Shown: one piece after another, positions 16,015-25,871 of the stretch
How the letters are laid out: the number at the start of each line of letters is the position of its first letter
Numbering within the stretch: position 1 is the first letter of the stretch
Assembly: GCF_011764545.1 (NCBI RefSeq)
Contig: NZ_AP022870.1
Location: 3,022,001 to 3,086,000, forward strand
Direction: 5' to 3'
Origin: Phytohabitans flavus
GTDB taxonomy: Bacteria > Actinomycetota > Actinomycetes > Mycobacteriales > Micromonosporaceae
DNA: 64,000 nt
Notes under the pieces: model-generated
What the model saw: the letters and a program-made list of their open reading frames with translations, nothing else
What the model was told of the DNA's origin: nothing
Database searches by the model: none
Position numbers and translations under genes: made by a program

Positions 16015-19000
16015 TCAGCCGGGCGCGGAAGGTTCGTGGAGATCTCGTGGAGGCCGGTCGGTGAAGCGGGCGCCCACCAGCGCGTTGCCCTGTTCCGCCG
16101 CGAGCCGGGCACCGGTCTCGAGCGCCGCCGGATCGCCGGTGGCGAGGCCGCGGATCCGGTACAGCTCGGCGGCCAGGACCCGCTCGCCGACCCGATCGGC
16201 GACGGCCAGCGCCTCCTGCGCCACCGCCGCCGCGGCCGCGGTCTGTCCGGCGGACAGGTACGCCTCGGCGGTCGCGCAGAGCGTGATAGTGCGGGTGGCG
16301 CGCAGCCCGAGGCGGTAGATGTCGTCGGCCGCGGCGCGCATGGCGGCCAGTCGACTGTGGTCGCCGCTGTGCACGGCGACCCATTCGGCCAGAAACGCGC
16401 CGACGGTCACGAAATGCGGCAGCCCGTCCGCCGCACCGATCCGCCGGCACCGCAACGCCGCGGCCTCCACCGCGGGGACGTCGTACTCCTGCATGCCCAT
16501 CCAGCCCGCGTAGAGCACCGCGTTCGCCCGCCCGTACGGGTCGTCGAGGCGCTCCGCGAGCCGCTCGGCCTCGGCGAGGTCGGCCCGACCACCGGCGGTG
16601 TCGCCGCGCAGCGACCGCACGAGCGCCCGGAACTCGTAGGTGGCCAGCACCGGTCGCCGGCCAAGCTGCCGGCCGAGCACGGCGGTGTCGACGGTACGAA
16701 GGTGGTCGATCGCGGTGGTGAGGTGCCGCTCCGCCTCGACAAGCCGGCCGGTGAAGTAGCCGACCGAGCCGAGCAGGTACTCCCCCGCCGCGACAAGGCT
16801 GGCGTCGTCGGCCGTGTCCACGAGGCGCCGCGCCAGCTCGCTACACGTCGCGTACTCGGCCCGGTTGGCGGCCAGCTCGCCCAGCGCCCACAGCGCCGGC
16901 CGCACGTCGGCCTCGGGCCCGACCAGACCCAGCAGCTCGCGGGCCCGGGCGCAGGCTTGATCCATCGCGTCGCTGCCGACCCCGGCGGTCATCTGGAGCA
17001 GGGAGGCGCGGTGCAGCTGTACCTCGAGCTCCGTCCGCGCGTCCGAGGGCGCGCGGGTGGCGAGCCGCTCGGCGGCACGGTCCAGGTGGGCGAGGGCATC
17101 CTCGTACGCCAGCCGCCGGGTCGCGTCGTCCGCGGCGGTCAGCGTCCAACGTAGACAGTCCTCACCGTGGCCGAGACCCGTCGCGCACCCGTAGTGGTAG
17201 GCCAGCTCCGCCGGGGCCGCCCCGCCCAACCGCTCGTACACCGTGGCCAGCCGGGCGTGCAGCGCCGCGCGCCGGGGTGGCGGCAGCTCGGCGTAGGCGA
17301 CCTCGGCGAAGAGCGGATGGCGGTACCGCACCTCGCCCGGCCCGGCCTCGGCCACAAGCTCGGCGGTGTACGCGGCGGCCAGCGCCTCGGCGACGTCGGG
17401 TCCGGCCAGCGCCAGTACCTCGGCCAGCACCTGCGCGGGAAGCTCGTGACCGGCGACGGCGAGCAGGTCGAGGCACTTGCGCGCCGGGCCGGGCAGGGCA
17501 TCGAAGCGCAGCCGGACGGTGTCCCGGATCGTCGACGGCGGCCGCGTGTCCGCGGGGTCGGTGCCGGCGCGGAGCAGTTCGGTGATGAAGAACGGGTTGC
17601 CACCGGTGCGCTCCCGCAGCCGGGTCGCCACCCCGTCGGCCGGTACCGCGCCGGTGCGGTCGCGCACGAGGGTGGCCACGGCGGCGGTGTCCAATCCGGA
17701 CAGTGCGAGCCGGGTGAAGCCGGGTACGCGGGCCAGTTCGGCGAGCGCTGCTCCCACGGCGGCGTCGTGTGCGTACGGCCGGAGCGTGGCGACGACGAGC
17801 GCCCGGGTGCCGGCCATGACCGTGGCGAGGAACCGCAGCAGCAGCAACGAGTCCGGGTCGGCCGCGTGCAGGTCGTCCAGGACGATCAGCAACCCGCGCT
17901 GCCCGGCCACCGCCCGTACCAGCGCCGCCACCGCCTCATACGCGCGGTATCGCGCCGCCGGATCGGTCCCGGATCCCTGGCCCGGCTCGATCGCGAAGCT
18001 GTCCAGAGGGCTCGCCGAGCCGGCGGCGCCGGCCTGCGGCATGGCACCCAGCTCGCGTACGACCTGGCGCCAGAGCCAGAACGGCGGTGTCCGGCCGGCG
18101 TCCGGGCAGCGGCCCCACACCACCGGTACGCCCCGCGCCGCCGCCCGCTCGCCGACGGCTGTGGCGAGGCTCGTCTTGCCGATCCCCGGCTCACCGACGA
18201 TCGCGGCCACCCGCCCGGTACCGCCCGACGCGGCGTCCAGCTCCCGCGCCAGCAGTGCCAGCTCGCCGTCCCGCCCGACCTGCGCTACTGCTACCGCTGC
18301 CGCGGGCCGCGCCGGAGGTTCCGGTGCCGCCTGCGTGAGGATCAGCTGGTGCGCCTCGCGCAGCCGCTCGCCGGGGTCGAGCCCGTACTCGCCGGCGAGG
18401 ATCCGCCGCCCCTCGTCGTACGCCGCCAGCGCCTCGGTCTGCCGCCCGGACCTGTAGAGCGCCAGCATCAGCTGCGCTCGAGCGCCCTCCCGCAGCGGAT
18501 GCGCCACGACGAACCGCCGCAGCTCGGCTAGTAGCCCAGCGTCCCGGCCGGCCATCGCGGCCGCGGTGAGCCGCCCCTCCTCCGCGCTGATCCGGGCGTC
18601 GGCCAGGCGGCGCGCCTCGGGACGCAGCGCGGCGAGGTCCGCCACCCCGGCCATCGGCTCCCCGCGCCACAGCGCGAGGGCCGCGTCGTACCCGCGCTCA
18701 GCCGTCGTCGCCTCCCCGCCGGCCAGGGCGGAGGCCGCCGCGGTGACAAGCCGGTCGAACCGGACCGCGTCGATCTCGTCCGGGGCGACGCTCAGCTCGT
18801 ACCCCTGGGGATGCCGGCGCAGGACCTGGCCGCCTCCCTCGGAGCGGTCCGGCTCCACAGCGCGGCGCAGGCCAGCGACGTACGTGCGCAGCGTGGTCGG
18901 GCCACTCGCCGGCGGGCGGCCGTCCCACAGCGCGTCCACCAGCCAGTCGGTGGAGACGAACTGGTTCGGCCGGAGCAGGAAGAGGGTCAGCAGGGCCCGC

Positions 19001-19083
19001 TGCTTCGGCCCGCCCAACGGCACCGCGCGCCCGTCCCGGACCACCTCCGGCAGACCCAGCACCCGAAACTGCACGCCACCCAC
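16015..19083 (-). CDS. BTAD-domain AAA/TPR transcriptional regulator (AfsR/SARP-like)
   Basis: A large cytoplasmic regulator of about 1020 residues. An OmpR-like winged helix at the N terminus (LGGPKQRALLTLFLL) leads into a bacterial transcriptional activation domain (RPEARRLADARISAEEGRL and ARAQLMLALYRSGRQTEALAAYDEGRRIL). An AAA/NACHT-type ATPase follows with Walker A GEPGIGKT and Walker B LLIVLDDLH, then a long TPR-rich C terminus. Such proteins are pathway or global activators in actinomycetes. The start is uncertain: GTG 19083 or 19074 put the winged helix at the N terminus, whereas ATG 19191 would run through a palindrome in the divergent promoter region. The neighbouring hydroxylase is a plausible target. 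Confidence 0.85.
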   Translation of the reverse strand: MGGVQFRVLGLPEVVRDGRAVPLGGPKQRALLTLFLLRPNQFVSTDWLVDALWDGRPPASGPTTLRTYVAGLRRAVEPDRSEGGGQVLRRHPQGYELSVAPDEIDAVRFDRLVTAAASALAGGEATTAERGYDAALALWRGEPMAGVADLAALRPEARRLADARISAEEGRLTAAAMAGRDAGLLAELRRFVVAHPLREGARAQLMLALYRSGRQTEALAAYDEGRRILAGEYGLDPGERLREAHQLILTQAAPEPPARPAAAVAVAQVGRDGELALLARELDAASGGTGRVAAIVGEPGIGKTSLATAVGERAAARGVPVVWGRCPDAGRTPPFWLWRQVVRELGAMPQAGAAGSASPLDSFAIEPGQGSGTDPAARYRAYEAVAALVRAVAGQRGLLIVLDDLHAADPDSLLLLRFLATVMAGTRALVVATLRPYAHDAAVGAALAELARVPGFTRLALSGLDTAAVATLVRDRTGAVPADGVATRLRERTGGNPFFITELLRAGTDPADTRPPSTIRDTVRLRFDALPGPARKCLDLLAVAGHELPAQVLAEVLALAGPDVAEALAAAYTAELVAEAGPGEVRYRHPLFAEVAYAELPPPRRAALHARLATVYERLGGAAPAELAYHYGCATGLGHGEDCLRWTLTAADDATRRLAYEDALAHLDRAAERLATRAPSDARTELEVQLHRASLLQMTAGVGSDAMDQACARARELLGLVGPEADVRPALWALGELAANRAEYATCSELARRLVDTADDASLVAAGEYLLGSVGYFTGRLVEAERHLTTAIDHLRTVDTAVLGRQLGRRPVLATYEFRALVRSLRGDTAGGRADLAEAERLAERLDDPYGRANAVLYAGWMGMQEYDVPAVEAAALRCRRIGAADGLPHFVTVGAFLAEWVAVHSGDHSRLAAMRAAADDIYRLGLRATRTITLCATAEAYLSAGQTAAAAAVAQEALAVADRVGERVLAAELYRIRGLATGDPAALETGARLAAEQGNALVGARFTDRPPRDLHEPSAPG

Positions 19084-19120
19084 CAACGCCCCGACCAAGA
19101 TCCGGTCCCTGAGTATGGCA

Positions 19121-19138
19121 CTGTCCGGGATCGGACAG
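19121..19138. promoter_or_regulatory. Candidate operator palindrome between divergent genes
   Basis: A perfect dyad CTGTCCG-GGAT-CGGACAG sits 38 bases upstream of the chosen start of the BTAD regulator and 56 bases upstream of the divergent glycosyltransferase. The placement suits control of both promoters. Which protein binds it cannot be told. Confidence 0.4.
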
Positions 19139-19193
19139 TTGATCTGCCGTACGCGGCCTGGTGTGTAGTTCGTGCAGCTACGATGCTGCAACA

Positions 19194-20741
19194 GTGCCGA
19201 GCAGCACCGACGACACTGCTGTCCTCATCGTGCCCAGTTGGCCGGAGCCCAAAGACGGAAACGGCCAGGAGCCGTGGACTCCGACGGCTCACGACCTTCC
19301 CGCCGAGCCGGAGCCACTGACCAACCCTCGACTGACCACGCTGGCCTGGCTGGCACCGGCGCTGGTGGCGTTGGGCATCGGGGCGTTCCGCCTCGGCAAC
19401 CCCGCGCTGAGCGAAGACGAGCTGGCCACCTGGGGCATGGTCACCGCGTCGTGGGCCGACTTCCGCAGCGTCGTGGCCAATGTGGACCTCACCGTCGCGC
19501 CGTACTACGCGCTGCTGCACCTCTGGGTCGCCCTGGTCGGCGACGCCGACTGGCTGCTGCGCCTGCCGTCGGTGCTCTTCGCCGCCGGGGCCACCGGCCT
19601 TGTCGCGGCGATCGGCATCCGGCTCGGCGGCCGCCGCGTCGGGCTGAGCGCCGGGCTGCTCTTCGCGGTGCTGCCAGGCGTGTCCCGGTACGCCCAGGAG
19701 GCCAGGCCGTACGCGCTGGTGCTGCTGGCCGCCGCCGGGTCGACGTACCTGCTGCTCCGGTTGCTCGACCGTCCTCGCTGGCCGGTCTACCTCGGTTACC
19801 TCGGGATGGTCGTGCTGCTCGGGCTCGCCCACGTGGTGGCGCTCCTGCTGCTGCTCGCCCACGGCCTCCTCGTCGCCGGGGAGCGCTCCTGGCGTTCGTT
19901 CCTGGCGTGGCTCGGCGTCGCCTCGATCGGTGGCGCGCTCGTGCTGCCACTTGTGCTCGCCGGGCGCGCGCAGAGCGGCAGCCAGCTCGGCTGGGTGCCG
20001 CCGCTGACCTGGGCCCGTCTGGCGGAGACACCAGAGCGGCTGTTCGGCACCACGGTCATCGCGGGCGCCGTCATGGCACTGGCGCTGACCGCGATGTCCA
20101 TGCGGCCGCTCGTGCGGGCGGCGACGCTGTGGGCGCTGGCGCCGGCGGCCGGCCTGGCCGCGGCCGCCCTGATCACCCCGCTGTGGGTGCCGCGCTACCT
20201 GCTCTTCGTCCTGCCGGCCTGGGCGCTGCTCGCCGCGCTCGCGTTGCACCGGCTCACCATCCTCCGTTGCCTGGTGGTCGTGCTGGGCATCGGCCTGCTG
20301 GCCGCGCCCGCGCAGGCCACCATCCGCACCGGGTACGGCCACGACTTCGCCAGCCGGGACATCGCCCTTGTCATCCGGGCCAACCGGCTGCCCGGTGACG
20401 CCGTCCTCTTCGGCCCGTTCTCGGACGGCGACCAGCGGACCAGCCGGGACGCCTTCATGCGGTACCTCGACGGGGACGAGCGGCCGGACGACAAGCTGAT
20501 GGTGCGTCCACCTCGGACCCAGGGCAGCCTCGGCGCGCAGGAGTGCCCCGACCTGGACGTCCCCTCCTGTTTCGGCAAGCCGGACCGGGTGTGGGTGGTG
20601 CGCAAGGGCACGTACAGCAACGTTATGGTGGACATCGGCGCTGCCAAGGAGCAGCTGCTCCGCCAGGACTTCGTCCAGTCGAGACTGTGGCCTCTCAAGG
20701 GCTTCACCGTCGCCCTCTACACCCGCAAGCCGGCCCTCTAG
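19194..20741 (+). CDS. Membrane glycosyltransferase (ArnT/PMT-like, GT-C fold)
   Basis: A 515-residue polytopic protein. After a polar N terminus, the first loop carries the acidic GT-C motif (NPALSEDELATWG), and an Arg-rich loop (YAQEARPYALVLL) matches the conserved second loop of ArnT/Pmt-type transferases. About ten membrane segments are followed by a short extracytoplasmic tail containing two Cys (QECPDLDVPSC). It probably moves a sugar from a polyprenyl-phosphate donor onto an outer-surface acceptor. It is followed by a cellulose-synthase-like GT2 and a glycosidase, so a role in the same exopolysaccharide is likely. GTG 19194 is taken as start; an in-frame GTG at 19161 is the alternative. 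Confidence 0.8.
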   Translation: MPSSTDDTAVLIVPSWPEPKDGNGQEPWTPTAHDLPAEPEPLTNPRLTTLAWLAPALVALGIGAFRLGNPALSEDELATWGMVTASWADFRSVVANVDLTVAPYYALLHLWVALVGDADWLLRLPSVLFAAGATGLVAAIGIRLGGRRVGLSAGLLFAVLPGVSRYAQEARPYALVLLAAAGSTYLLLRLLDRPRWPVYLGYLGMVVLLGLAHVVALLLLLAHGLLVAGERSWRSFLAWLGVASIGGALVLPLVLAGRAQSGSQLGWVPPLTWARLAETPERLFGTTVIAGAVMALALTAMSMRPLVRAATLWALAPAAGLAAAALITPLWVPRYLLFVLPAWALLAALALHRLTILRCLVVVLGIGLLAAPAQATIRTGYGHDFASRDIALVIRANRLPGDAVLFGPFSDGDQRTSRDAFMRYLDGDERPDDKLMVRPPRTQGSLGAQECPDLDVPSCFGKPDRVWVVRKGTYSNVMVDIGAAKEQLLRQDFVQSRLWPLKGFTVALYTRKPAL

Positions 20742-20754
20742 CGTTCGGGACACC

Positions 20755-22509
20755 ATGACGGCGACGCGCGACGACCCGTTCATCGACGAGATGCCCACCG
20801 TCACGCTCCCCCAGGTCGGCTCGCCCGCCGACACGCTGGTCCTCGAAGTGTCCACTTCGGAGACCGCCACGGCGGGGGGTGGCGACGAGAGCCGTGCCCG
20901 AGGCGTCGTGGCGATGCCACCGGGCAGCGACACGGCCGTGCTCCTGGCGCCGCCGAGCGACGCCGAGACACTGATCTACCGCCATCGCCGGCTGTCGATC
21001 CTAATCGTCGCCTCGCTGATCAGCTTCGGGTCGCTGGTGGTCAGTCAGGCGATGTTCGTCCGGCTGTCGCCGTGGCTGAACCTGTTCCTGCTCGCTTTCG
21101 CCTTCACGATGGCGTATTACCTGATCTCGCTCGCGGTGAACATCGGGACGCCCGGCTTCGACATGGCGCGGCACCGGCGGCTTGTCGAGGAGTGGGCCCC
21201 GGAGCAGTACCCGTCCGTCGACGTCTTCCTGCCGGTCTGCGGCGAGGCCATCCCGGTACTGCACAACACCTGGCGGCACGTGCACCGGATGGCCGCCTAC
21301 TATCCCGGCCGGGTGCACGTCTACGTCCTGGACGACTCGGCGTCCACCGAGCGCGAGGCGCTCGCCCTCGGCTTCGGCTTCGTCTACCAGCGACGGCCGA
21401 ACCGCGGCTGGTACAAGAAGGCCGGCAACCTGCGGTACGCGTACCAGCGCACGCTGGGCGAGCACATCCTCGTGCTGGACGCGGACTTCACACCCCGCGC
21501 GGACATGCTCGAACAGCTGCTCCCCTACCTGGACACCGACCCCGAACTCGGGATCGTGCAGTCGCCGCAGTACTTCCGGGTCAGCCGCGACCAGGGCTGG
21601 CTGGAGCGCGGCGCGGCCGCCGTGCAGGAGCTGTTCTACCGCTCGGTGCAGGTGTCCCGGCAGCGCCACGAGGCGGCGATCTGCGTGGGCAGCTGCGCCC
21701 TGTACCGCCGGTCCGCCCTCGACGAGATGGGCGGTTCCACGCTTATCGAGCACTCCGAGGACGTGCACACCGGCTTCGACGTGCGCCGGCGCGGCTGGCG
21801 GGTGCGGTACGTGCCGGTGCCGCTCGCGGTCGGCCTCTGCCCCAGCGACCTGAACTCCTTCTTCACCCAGCAGTACCGCTGGTGCGCCGGCTCGATGAGC
21901 CTGCTCAGCTCCACGAAGTTCTGGAACCTGCCGATGGGCATCCGGCAGCGGCTCTCGTACTTCTCCGGTTTCTGCTACTACCTCCACACCGCACTGTTCA
22001 CGTTCGTCGGTCCGCTGGTCCCGATCGTGCTGCTGGTGTTCTACGCGGACGCGATCCGGCTCGAGCACTACCTGCTGCTCGTGCCCAGCATGGTGTACAA
22101 CTTCCTGGTCTTCCCGCTCTGGCACCGCACCAGGTACCGCTTCGAGACCTGGACCGTGAAGATGGTGTACGGCTGGTCGCACGCGTTCGCCATCTGGGAC
22201 CTGCTGCGCCAGCAGACGATGGGCTGGCAGCCGACCGGCGACACGACCAGGAAGGCGCGCACGGTGCGGCTGCGGATCGGCATCGCCGTGTGGGGGCTGG
22301 GCACGGCGCTGGTCTGGACGCTGACGGCCGCGTACCGGATGCAGACCGTCGACCTCGCGACCTTCACGCCCGCCTTCCTGACCGGTTCGGTGTACCTCGC
22401 CGCGGTGCTCCAGGCGCTGCTCGTCGATCCGGTCCGCGACGTACCGCGCAAGGCCGAGCCGGAACTCGATCCGGTCCGCGACGTACCGCGCAAGGCCGAG
22501 CCGCGATGA
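20755..22509 (+). CDS. Cellulose-synthase-like glycosyltransferase family 2
   Basis: A 584-residue processive GT2 with two N-terminal and several C-terminal membrane helices around a cytosolic catalytic domain. The full catalytic set is visible: DDS (VYVLDDSAS), DAD (LVLDADF), the catalytic base in HSEDVHTGFD and the processivity motif QQYRWCAGSM. It resembles BcsA and actinobacterial CslA-type synthases but lacks an evident PilZ domain, so cyclic-di-GMP control is not indicated. The product could be cellulose, a mannan or another beta-glycan. The C terminus ends in a perfect duplication of DPVRDVPRKAEP. The stop overlaps the start of the next gene (ATGA). Confidence 0.88.
   Translation: MTATRDDPFIDEMPTVTLPQVGSPADTLVLEVSTSETATAGGGDESRARGVVAMPPGSDTAVLLAPPSDAETLIYRHRRLSILIVASLISFGSLVVSQAMFVRLSPWLNLFLLAFAFTMAYYLISLAVNIGTPGFDMARHRRLVEEWAPEQYPSVDVFLPVCGEAIPVLHNTWRHVHRMAAYYPGRVHVYVLDDSASTEREALALGFGFVYQRRPNRGWYKKAGNLRYAYQRTLGEHILVLDADFTPRADMLEQLLPYLDTDPELGIVQSPQYFRVSRDQGWLERGAAAVQELFYRSVQVSRQRHEAAICVGSCALYRRSALDEMGGSTLIEHSEDVHTGFDVRRRGWRVRYVPVPLAVGLCPSDLNSFFTQQYRWCAGSMSLLSSTKFWNLPMGIRQRLSYFSGFCYYLHTALFTFVGPLVPIVLLVFYADAIRLEHYLLLVPSMVYNFLVFPLWHRTRYRFETWTVKMVYGWSHAFAIWDLLRQQTMGWQPTGDTTRKARTVRLRIGIAVWGLGTALVWTLTAAYRMQTVDLATFTPAFLTGSVYLAAVLQALLVDPVRDVPRKAEPELDPVRDVPRKAEPR
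22426..22503 (+). repeat. Tandem 36-bp duplication at 3' end of GT2 gene
   Basis: Two identical 36-bp copies (22426-22461 and 22468-22503) are separated by 6 bases, so the period of 42 stays in frame and repeats DPVRDVPRKAEP. The second copy abuts the start codon of the glycosidase gene at 22506 and so may also affect its translation initiation region. Confidence 0.95.
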
Positions 22510-23522
22510 GAAGCCGGCACCTGTTCGTCGCGATGTCGGTCTTCGTGGCCGCGGTCTTCGGCTACGCGGCCCTGGGCGCGCGCGACGCCGCCCAGCCCGG
22601 CCCGGAGGCGGCGACGAGCACCGCCGCACCGCAGGCCTCGCCGACGGTCTCGGCCGCTCCCACCGAGGTCCCGATCTACGACGTGCGACACCTGATCAAG
22701 CCGGCCGGAAACTACCTCGGTGTGTCGATCGGGGGCGCGCCGCAGGACATGAGCCGGGTCGACGCGTTCGTCAAGCGGTCCGGCGCCAAGCCGAACATGA
22801 TCACGATCTTCGAGAGCTTCGACGACGACTTCGCCGCCAGCGAGGTCCGCGCCATCTACCAGTACGGCGCGCTGCCGATCGTCCGGTGGGAGCCGTTCCG
22901 GCAGCGGCTCGCCCACATCGCGGCCGGCCGTTACGACGACTACCTGGTCGAGTTCGCGACCGAGGTGAAGCGGGTCAACGTGCCGATCGCGCTGACCATC
23001 GCCCACGAGATGAACGGCAACTGGTACACGTGGGGCACCCGGCAGAACACGGCGAAGGACTTCGTCGCCGCGTGGCGGCACATCCACGGCGTGTTCCAGC
23101 AGGTCGGTGCCACGAACGTGATCTGGACCTGGACCCCGAACGTCGTCAACTACCTGCCCGAGGCGCCGCTGCGGGGGTACTGGCCGGGACCGGCCTACGT
23201 GGACTGGGTCGGCATCGACGGCTACTTCGTCACCGAGGGCGACCGGACCTTCGAGACCCTGTTCGGCCCCACCATCAAGGAAGTCCGGAAGTTCACCGAC
23301 AAACCGGTCCTGATCGTCGAGACCGGCTCCGAAGCGGGCTCGATGCGGGCCAAGGTGGTGACCGACCTGTTCACGACGGTGAGCCGGCGAAAGGACGTCA
23401 TCGGCTTCGTCTACTTCAACACGCACGGCTCGCGAAACTGGATCATCGACCAGGATCCGCGCGCGCTGGCCGTCTTCCGTACCCACAAGAGCCGCGCCGA
23501 CTTCGGGTTTCCCGTCCGCTAG
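22506..23522 (+). CDS. Secreted or membrane-anchored GH26-like glycoside hydrolase
   Basis: A 338-residue protein with an N-terminal hydrophobic signal/anchor (HLFVAMSVFVAAVFGYAALG), a Pro/Ala/Thr linker and a TIM-barrel domain. The motif IAHEMNGNWYTWG fits the acid/base Glu of family GH26 (mannanases and related endo-beta-glycanases), and VLIVETGSEAG carries a plausible nucleophile Glu on strand 7. It is encoded in an ATGA overlap with the GT2 synthase. This is the usual pairing of a glycan synthase with a hydrolase that trims or releases its product outside the membrane. The true substrate is not known. Confidence 0.85.
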   Translation: MRSRHLFVAMSVFVAAVFGYAALGARDAAQPGPEAATSTAAPQASPTVSAAPTEVPIYDVRHLIKPAGNYLGVSIGGAPQDMSRVDAFVKRSGAKPNMITIFESFDDDFAASEVRAIYQYGALPIVRWEPFRQRLAHIAAGRYDDYLVEFATEVKRVNVPIALTIAHEMNGNWYTWGTRQNTAKDFVAAWRHIHGVFQQVGATNVIWTWTPNVVNYLPEAPLRGYWPGPAYVDWVGIDGYFVTEGDRTFETLFGPTIKEVRKFTDKPVLIVETGSEAGSMRAKVVTDLFTTVSRRKDVIGFVYFNTHGSRNWIIDQDPRALAVFRTHKSRADFGFPVR

Positions 23523-23637
23523 CCGGCACTGTAGCCAACCGGACCGCGCGGACTATGGCCTGCGGTGCCGTGGTCTGCGAATCTTTTGGGCGTACCCCCT
23601 GATGGTCGTTCTTCCCGGACGTGTCGTGTGAGGCGTG

Positions 23638-25052
23638 ATGACGATCCTGCCCCTGCGGGTGACGGTGGCTCCGGAGCGGGCGGACGCGGCCCCGGGTGAC
23701 GCCCTCACCTTCGACGTGACCGTCCGCAACGCGAGCGACATCGTGGAGCACTACGGCGTCGAGTTCCTCGGCCTGCCCGACGGCGCGACAGTGCGCACCG
23801 AGCCCGACGTGGCCAAGCTGCGCCCCGGGGAGTCGGCCAGCATGTCCGTCCGGATCGGACTGCCCGTCCAGCCGCCCGCCCCGGCCGGTACGTACGTGGC
23901 CGGCGCGCTGGTGCGTTCCAAGTACCGGCCGGAGGTCTCTCGCTGCGTCGAGGTGCCGATCGAGCTGGCATCCGTCCAGCAGATCGCCGTGCGGGCCACG
24001 CCCGAGGTGGTCACCGGCGGCCGGTCCGCGCGGTACACGATCGAGGTGTCCAACGACGGCAACTCCCCCGTCCGGCTGTACCTGAACGCCACGGACCCCG
24101 AGCGCCGGGTCACCGCCCTCTTCGAACCGCCAAGCCTCGACCTGCCGCCCGCCATGTCCGCGCGGGCGCTGCTGTCGGTGCGCGCCCCGCTTCCGTGGAA
24201 TAGGGAGAAGCAACGCCAGCTGACGATCACGGCGAGCCCGGACCAGAAGGGCGGCGCGTCCGGGGCCGGCACGGCGACGTTCGTGCAGAAGCCGCGGTTC
24301 GCGTCCAAGTTCGCCAAGGTCGCCGGGATCGGTGCGGCCGTGCTGTTGCTGGCCGCCGCCGTGGCCGTGCCGACGTTGCTGGCGCGGACCGGGGAGAAGG
24401 ACCCTGTCGAGGCGGCACAGACCGGGCCGGTGGCCACCCCGCCCGCGGTGGCGCCGAGCGTCGCTCCGCCCGCGGAGCCCACCTCCGCACCGACATCGGC
24501 CCCGCCGGCGGAGCCCACCGCGGCCGCGCCCTCCGAGTCGGCGCCCCGGCGAACGCCTCCGCGTCGGCGCCGCCGCCCGGGGGCGGACCGCGCGTGGTCG
24601 ACCTGACCGCTCCCGGCGACGGTGTGCTGCCCAGCGACGCCTTCCGCGACCATGGCTTCCTGGTCAGCGCCGACCCCGGCAAGATCTCGGTACCCGGCTG
24701 CGAAGCCGCCACGGCGGCTGCGGTGTTCACCGATCCGGACGGCCGGAAGTTCCTCACCTCGTCCAACGCGGACGACGCCGGGAAGTGCCACAGCGTCCCG
24801 CTGATGATCGACTTCCTCCAGGGCCGGCCGGCGGGCGCGGTCGAGCTGACCCCGCTGACCAAGGACGCCCTGGTGATGGAGGTCGGCTACGCGGACCTGT
24901 CCCTGTCGACCGAGACGACACTGACGGTGCGCGCAGACAAGGCCCGCGCGCGCGGCGGCGTCGACTACGTCCTGGTACGCCCGAAGTCCGCCGACGGCGC
25001 CGCGACCGCCCCGGTAGCACTGACCTCGCTACGAATCGCCCCGCTGAGCTGA
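23638..25052 (+). CDS. Ig-like membrane protein with extracytoplasmic C-terminal domain (frameshifted)
   Basis: Two immunoglobulin-like beta domains (residues 1-220) precede a single transmembrane helix (KVAGIGAAVLLLAAAVAVPTLLA), a Pro/Ala-rich linker and a C-terminal beta-rich domain of about 150 residues. The reading frame breaks near 24543: adding one C to the run in GCGCCCCGGCG joins the linker to the downstream frame (PANASASAPPPGGG and VVDLTAPGDG) and gives one 471-residue protein. Without it translation stops at 24606 in an Arg-rich nonsense tail. With the N terminus inside, the Ig domains would be cytoplasmic. The gene at 50080 has the same plan, so this one is probably the outermost eCIS-associated gene. 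A homopolymer sequencing error is more likely than real decay. Confidence 0.65.
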
Positions 25053-25107
25053 CCACTAGAGATCTTTCAGGGTCGAGGTCACATTCGTTCCTTGAGACAG
25101 GTATGTG

Positions 25108-25228
25108 CCCCGGTCCGCGTCAGTCACAGACCGTATGCTCCCGCGGGCACCGCGCAGGCCGGCGGCTCGCTAACGCTCGCCGAGATCCCCGACCTCCGCT
25201 GCCACGTCCGCGGTCCAAGCCCAACCCC
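25108..25228 (-). repeat. 120-bp dispersed repeat, copy 1 (inverted)
   Basis: The reverse complement of this stretch matches 25940-26053 and 52029-52150 over almost the whole length. All three share GCAGCG-AGGTCGGGG, CTCGGCGAGCG, GCGAGCCGCCG and the block CCCGCGGGAGCATACGGTC. No coding potential is evident. It lies 55 bases downstream of the Ig-like protein gene. Confidence 0.85.
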
Positions 25229-25328
25229 GATCCGGGACCGCCGTCGGACGAGGAGCAAGAGGTTGCTCCGCTTCCCTAGAGTGGCCGCGCAGACCCGCTC
25301 CCTCGATCGACGCGGTCGGGCGCGAGAG

Positions 25329-25517
25329 ATCGTGGTATCGAACTGCCCCCAGAGAGCCTGTCGCAGAATCGCCAGATTCGCTTGAAATGAGGGTCTCGTT
25401 GACCCTCGCCGGCCGCCGTTCGGCGGCCAGCGGCGGACACAGCCGTGTTTTTCTCGACACACGCTGTAGTCGGGCAATTTTGCGACAGGCTCCAGAGGGG
25501 CAGCTAAGTACCACGAT
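25329..25517. mobile_element. MITE-like element with about 46-bp imperfect inverted ends
   Basis: The left arm (25329-25373) and the right arm (25472-25517) are imperfect complements. Each reads inward as ATCGTGGTA, then a CTGCCC block, then AGCCTGTCGCA and an ATTGCC/ATCGCC core. The interior of about 98 bp has small hairpins and no gene. The structure can be read as two layers: an inner element bounded by AGCCTGTCGC / GCGACAGGCT that split an outer ATCGTGGTA palindrome. A palindrome of the outer type occurs unsplit at 51795-51840. The ends resemble insertion-sequence termini, but the parental IS is not identified. Confidence 0.6.
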
Positions 25518-25871
25518 CTGCCAGACGGCGGCCCGTCGTAGCGTCGATCAAGGCAAACCGAGCGCCCTTGGCCGCATGCCTGGCTTGGATGGCCCCGCGC
25601 GCTGCTCCTGCCAACCGGCGCTGGTCAACCCGTCGAGCTGGGTCAAGGTTCGGCCGGAGCACGGACCCGGCAGCGAAGGTCGTGGTCGGCCCGACCACGA
25701 CCCCGGGGGTGAGCCTGCCCAACCGCGAAGGGTGAGGCCGCGGGAGCGAGGGCCGGAGGCCCAGATTCGCGTTGACGAGGATCGAACCTCCACACAAAGA
25801 CCGATCAAGGCCGATGGTCGTAGATTTCCTTGATCGACGTAAGCAGCACGGTGTCGCGCTGCGATTGTGTC

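Noticed and set aside
25771..25800. T-arm-like sequence (GGTTCGATCCTC on the minus strand) suggesting a tRNA or attachment site
   Set aside because: No acceptor stem, anticodon arm or D-arm can be built around it; stem pairing is poor. Treated as chance.
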